The notes under the pieces are model-generated. The model ran no database searches. It was not told the DNA's origin and saw only the letters and a program-made list of their open reading frames with translations. A program made the translations under genes and the position numbers. A DNA stretch of 51,014 nucleotides from NCBI GenBank assembly GCA_025997675.1, contig BNUX01000011.1:1-51014 (forward strand), read 5' to 3'. The first letter of the stretch is position 1. Each line of letters starts with the position of its first letter. This document shows, in pieces, positions 48,256 through 51,014 of the stretch. Source of the stretch: Spirochaetia bacterium (GTDB lineage Bacteria; Spirochaetota; Spirochaetia; Treponematales; Breznakiellaceae).

Positions 48256-48990
48256 CTAACGCTCAGGCCTAATCCAGGCTTCCTTGACATCCAGGTTCCC
48301 TAAGCGCTGGGCTATCCAGGGGAGATACATGGCGGGGACTCCGGGAATAACTACCCGGATATGATCCCCGAACCGTTCATAGTAGGGGTGTAATCCCGCC
48401 GCTACCAGGCGCTCAAAGGCCTCCTTCGCGTGGAGGGGCAGCAAATAGGACCCTGCCTGTACCCGGAAAACCGTGGTGTTTCCCTGATCGGGCATACGGG
48501 GGATGATCCGTGCGGGAGGCTTAGCCAGAACCGGTTCCGGCGATGGCGGCGGGGGAGAAGGAGGCGGATCAGATTCCGGCGGCGGGGGAGAAGGAGGCGG
48601 ATCAGGTTCCGGCGGCGGGGGAGGCGGCGGCGGATCGGGTTCCGGCGGCGGGGACTCCACCGGACGGGACGCCCGTTCAAGGAGTACCGGAGCGGACCCA
48701 TCAAGGGGCACGCCTATCGCCTCGGCAGCGTCGGGGGAAAGATCCGCGATCCGGTCGATCGACGCAGTTATCCGGTTCGTAACGGTGGCATATACCACCT
48801 TATCATTGTCTGTATTGGTGACCTTTACATACGTACCGATAGGAAGGCTGGGGTGGGCTACGCTCATTTCTTCGGATTCCAGGGTTCCGGTGGCTGCGCC
48901 CTGCTGTTTGAAATTCCGGAGTGATGCCTGGGCTGTGCAGAGGGTAGTGAAAATTACCCCAAGGAAAAGCATCGTTATTATCCGTTTCAT
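48256..48990 (-). CDS. RlpA-like protein with degenerate barrel and C-terminal SPOR domain
   Basis: 244 residues. A signal peptide (MKRIITMLFLGVIFTTLCTAQA) is followed by a divergent double-psi beta-barrel (TGTLESEEMSVAHPSLPIGTYVKVTNTDND, about 35-90), a linker of Pro-rich repeats (PPPEPDPPPPPPPPEPD and PPSPPPP units, about 110-155), and a SPOR domain from about 170 (VFRVQAGSYLLPLHAKEAF; YYERFGDHIRVVIPGV). SPOR domains bind denuded peptidoglycan, often at the septum. The barrel lacks the DRGPF-type catalytic loop of active RlpA lytic transglycosylases (VTNRI instead), so it may bind rather than cut glycan. AGAGG precedes the ATG. Confidence 0.78.
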   Translation of the reverse strand: MKRIITMLFLGVIFTTLCTAQASLRNFKQQGAATGTLESEEMSVAHPSLPIGTYVKVTNTDNDKVVYATVTNRITASIDRIADLSPDAAEAIGVPLDGSAPVLLERASRPVESPPPEPDPPPPPPPPEPDPPPSPPPPESDPPPSPPPPSPEPVLAKPPARIIPRMPDQGNTTVFRVQAGSYLLPLHAKEAFERLVAAGLHPYYERFGDHIRVVIPGVPAMYLPWIAQRLGNLDVKEAWIRPER

Positions 48991-49038
48991 CCCATACCTC
49001 TTATATCGGACACTTCTATACTACCCCAACCCATTCTG

Positions 49039-49068
49039 ATTATAGTCTACCAGGATGGATATCGTCAA
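49039..49068 (-). promoter_or_regulatory. Predicted sigma70 promoter of the RlpA-like gene
   Basis: TTGACG (49068-49063), 18-nt spacer, consensus TATAAT (49044-49039) on the minus strand, about 50 nt before the start codon. Confidence 0.7.
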
Positions 49069-49159
49069 TCGGAGGTAAAAAAATCCTTTCATCTAGTATA
49101 AAATTTGCCGATAATGGTTCCATTGCAAATAGCCTTCCAATTACCCCCCTGCCTATGCT

Positions 49160-50125
49160 ATGCTTTTTGATATGAAACCTGAACAGGCCGGCGCTGCGGA
49201 AGCCCTGATTGCGGGGATCCAGCGGATAATCCGTGGAAAGCGGGAATTCCTGGAACTGCTTACTGCGGCGATTCTTGCCAAGGGGCATGTGCTTATTGAG
49301 GATAACCCGGGCTTGGGAAAAACCACGGTGGCCAAAACCGTGGCAAAACTGATTGCCGGGGAAGACGGCAAGCCCCTGCTCTTTAAACGCATCCAGTTTA
49401 CCCCGGACCTGCTTCCCTATGATATTACCGGGGTGGACGTGTTCGATCCCGAAAGCCGTTCCTTCCGGTTCATCCCCGGCCCGGTCCTGGCCAATATCGT
49501 CCTGGCGGATGAGATCAACCGGACCACCCCCAAGGTACAATCCGCCCTGCTGGAGGTGATGGCGGAACGGCAGGTGACCATAGGAGCCGCGACCCACCGG
49601 CCGCCGCTGCCCTTTTTTGTAATTGCCACCCAGAACCCCATTGAAAGCGAAGGCACCTTCCCCTTGCCTGCGGCCCAACTGGACCGCTTCATGATGCGCC
49701 TTTCCCTGGGCTACCCGGACCGGGAGGCGGAACTGGCCATTCTGGAGGAAAACCCCTCGGAAACCCTTCTGAATGAGCTTGAACCGGTCCTTACTATGGA
49801 AGATTTCCTGGCTGCCCAGAACGCGGCGGCGGCGGTATTCTGCCATCCCGCTCTAAAGGCGGCCATTGCCGACCTGGTCCGGGACACCCGTACCCACGAG
49901 GGGGTTCTTTTTGGCGCCTCCCCCCGTGCCGCCCTACACCTTCTGGGCGCCGTGAAGGCACTGGCCCTGGTCCGGGGCAGGGATTATGTGATCGATGAAG
50001 ATCTGGCTGCCCTGGCGCCGCCGGTCCTGGCCCACCGGCTAAAACTGCGGGACCCCCGTGCGGAGGGGGCAACGCTTATTCGGGAGATCTGCCTTGCGCG
50101 AATCGACAGGATCACGGCCGTCTGA
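49160..50125 (+). CDS. MoxR-family AAA+ ATPase
   Basis: 321 residues. Walker A DNPGLGKTT, Walker B NIVLADEINR, sensor 1 VIATQNPIESEGTFPLPAAQLDRF and a C-terminal lid (GASPRAALHLLGAVKALAL) define the MoxR family. These ATPases act as chaperones for assembling or activating membrane-linked complexes. It is followed, with a 32-nt overlap, by a DUF58 gene, the standard moxR-DUF58 pairing. ATG 49172 is an alternative start in frame. No strong promoter was seen. Confidence 0.93.
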   Translation: MLFDMKPEQAGAAEALIAGIQRIIRGKREFLELLTAAILAKGHVLIEDNPGLGKTTVAKTVAKLIAGEDGKPLLFKRIQFTPDLLPYDITGVDVFDPESRSFRFIPGPVLANIVLADEINRTTPKVQSALLEVMAERQVTIGAATHRPPLPFFVIATQNPIESEGTFPLPAAQLDRFMMRLSLGYPDREAELAILEENPSETLLNELEPVLTMEDFLAAQNAAAAVFCHPALKAAIADLVRDTRTHEGVLFGASPRAALHLLGAVKALALVRGRDYVIDEDLAALAPPVLAHRLKLRDPRAEGATLIREICLARIDRITAV

Positions 50126-51014
50126 CCTGGGAATATTCCTGTTTATCCTGACTGCCTTGGCCCTGGGGGCGGGATTTCTGAGAAAGGAGCTTGCCCTTTC
50201 CCTGATAGGCGGGGTTTTCCTGGCGGTACTGGGCTACTCAGTTATCGCCGCCCTAATCCTGCGGTTAATACATGCCAAACGGGCCCGGCTCCTCTCTTCC
50301 CGGATGCTGAATACGAATATCCCCGCCGGAACAACCGCCGAAATCCTCTTAAACCGGGATAAGGCGGGGAGCCGCCGTTTTTTCCGCCTCCCCGGGATAC
50401 TGGTGCGGTATGAGATACGGCTTACCACCCGGGACGGCCGGGAGATCCGCCACCTCTTCGATCCCGATGGCAAAGTCCCTTCCGTTTTCCCGGTTCCCGA
50501 ACGGGGGGCCTATTACGCCTCACTTGACCGGTTTTTTATCGGCGATATCCTGGGACTTTTCCGTCTGTATCTGCCGCTGCCATCAGACCTATGGTCTCTG
50601 GACAAAGGCCCCCGCATCCTGGCCCTTCCCCAAGCGGCGGCGGAGAGCCTCCCGGTCTACATCCGGTCCGGCGGCGAGGCCCAGCGGCAAAATGTCCACT
50701 ACCACCGTACCGACAACCTGACCGACCACCGCCCCTATGTGCCCGGGGACGATCCCCGGCGGATTAACTGGAAACTCTACGGACATGCCCCCGCCAACGA
50801 ACTCTTCGTCCGGGAAGGGGAGCCCGAACCGCCACCCCATTCTCGGCTGCTCATCCTGGTGGACACCTTGGCCGACCCAGCGCTCTACAGCCCCGCTGCG
50901 GGGAGGCGCGGTGTGGACCTGCTCTGCGAGAACGCCCTGGCTATCGCTCTGGACTACCGGGACCGGGGGATGGATCTGTCCATCGGGTATTCAGGGGGCG
51001 GGATTGTTGAGGGG
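50094..51014 (+). CDS. DUF58-domain protein, partial (runs off right edge)
   Basis: 307 codons visible, open to the end of the window. The start is a TTG at 50094, with GGGAG 7 nt upstream, overlapping the moxR end by 32 nt. Two N-terminal membrane helices (LGIFLFILTALALGAGFL and LALSLIGGVFLAVLGYSVIAALIL) precede a soluble region with the DUF58 core (TDHRPYVPGDDPRRINWKLYGHA, then LFVREGE) and the beginning of a vWA-like fold (RLLILVDTLADP). It likely works with the MoxR protein, as in other bacteria. The C-terminus is not visible. Confidence 0.9.
   Translation, partial: MRESTGSRPSDLGIFLFILTALALGAGFLRKELALSLIGGVFLAVLGYSVIAALILRLIHAKRARLLSSRMLNTNIPAGTTAEILLNRDKAGSRRFFRLPGILVRYEIRLTTRDGREIRHLFDPDGKVPSVFPVPERGAYYASLDRFFIGDILGLFRLYLPLPSDLWSLDKGPRILALPQAAAESLPVYIRSGGEAQRQNVHYHRTDNLTDHRPYVPGDDPRRINWKLYGHAPANELFVREGEPEPPPHSRLLILVDTLADPALYSPAAGRRGVDLLCENALAIALDYRDRGMDLSIGYSGGGIVEG

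Noticed and set aside
1..51014. tRNA, rRNA, insertion sequence or integrase genes
   Set aside because: I looked in every intergenic gap for cloverleaf-like segments, rRNA-like blocks and transposase motifs and saw none.

Overview
The window looks like chromosome from a treponeme-type spirochaete, possibly of the termite-gut lineage. The clues are a C-terminally short alanyl-tRNA synthetase, many lipoproteins with spirochaete-like lipoboxes, DUF5018-like and GLUG-repeat surface proteins, a three-subunit [FeFe] hydrogenase of the Hnd type, and an RND adaptor without its helical hairpin. Genus and species cannot be fixed from sequence reading alone. Most of the window is GC-rich. The first 2.5 kb is strikingly AT-rich and looks foreign.

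Layout: 1-3.7 kb is an accessory, defence-like segment. It holds a large gene cut by the left edge that fuses a metallophosphoesterase to a STAND-type P-loop NTPase, and next to it a DUF1016/YhcG PD-(D/E)XK nuclease-like gene. 3.9-10.5 kb is housekeeping: a lipoprotein, alaS, a SurA-like chaperone, nusB and a TPR protein. 10.5-15.9 kb (minus strand) is an outer-membrane factor, adaptor and RND pump operon. 16.0-20.6 kb has a 21-nt tandem repeat, then hndA-hndC-hndD. 20.7-21.9 kb has three tiny membrane-protein genes and a VapBC-type toxin-antitoxin pair. 22.0-25.3 kb is a run of lipoproteins.

25.3-34.1 kb is the most interesting part. A MacA/MacB/FtsX-like/TolC efflux operon ends with a membrane histidine kinase and an NtrC-class (sigma54-activating, GAFTGA-bearing) response regulator. 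The next gene is an RpoD/RpoS-like sigma factor. Both the efflux operon and the sigma-factor gene have a close match to a sigma54 (-24/-12) promoter, and the two sites share an identical 11-nt TTGCTAGTATA block. A 21-nt tandem array sits about 75 nt upstream of the first site, where enhancer sites would be expected. This suggests a self-contained kinase/NtrC/sigma54-to-sigma factor cascade, similar in logic to Borrelia HK2-Rrp2-RpoN-RpoS but coupled to an efflux pump. An extended -10 sigma70 reading of the shared block is a real alternative.

34.1-45.2 kb: tsaD, then a minus-strand catabolic operon (ribose-type ABC importer, metallo-beta-lactamase-fold hydrolase, DhaK, DhaL, YciI-like protein) with a divergent LacI-family regulator, then pepT. 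45.2-48.3 kb: an acyltransferase-like gene converges on a long-chain acyl-CoA ligase gene, whose leader looks like a structured RNA ending in an intrinsic terminator just before the start codon. 48.3-51.0 kb: an RlpA/SPOR-like protein, then moxR and a DUF58 gene cut by the right edge. I saw no tRNA, rRNA, CRISPR array or transposase.
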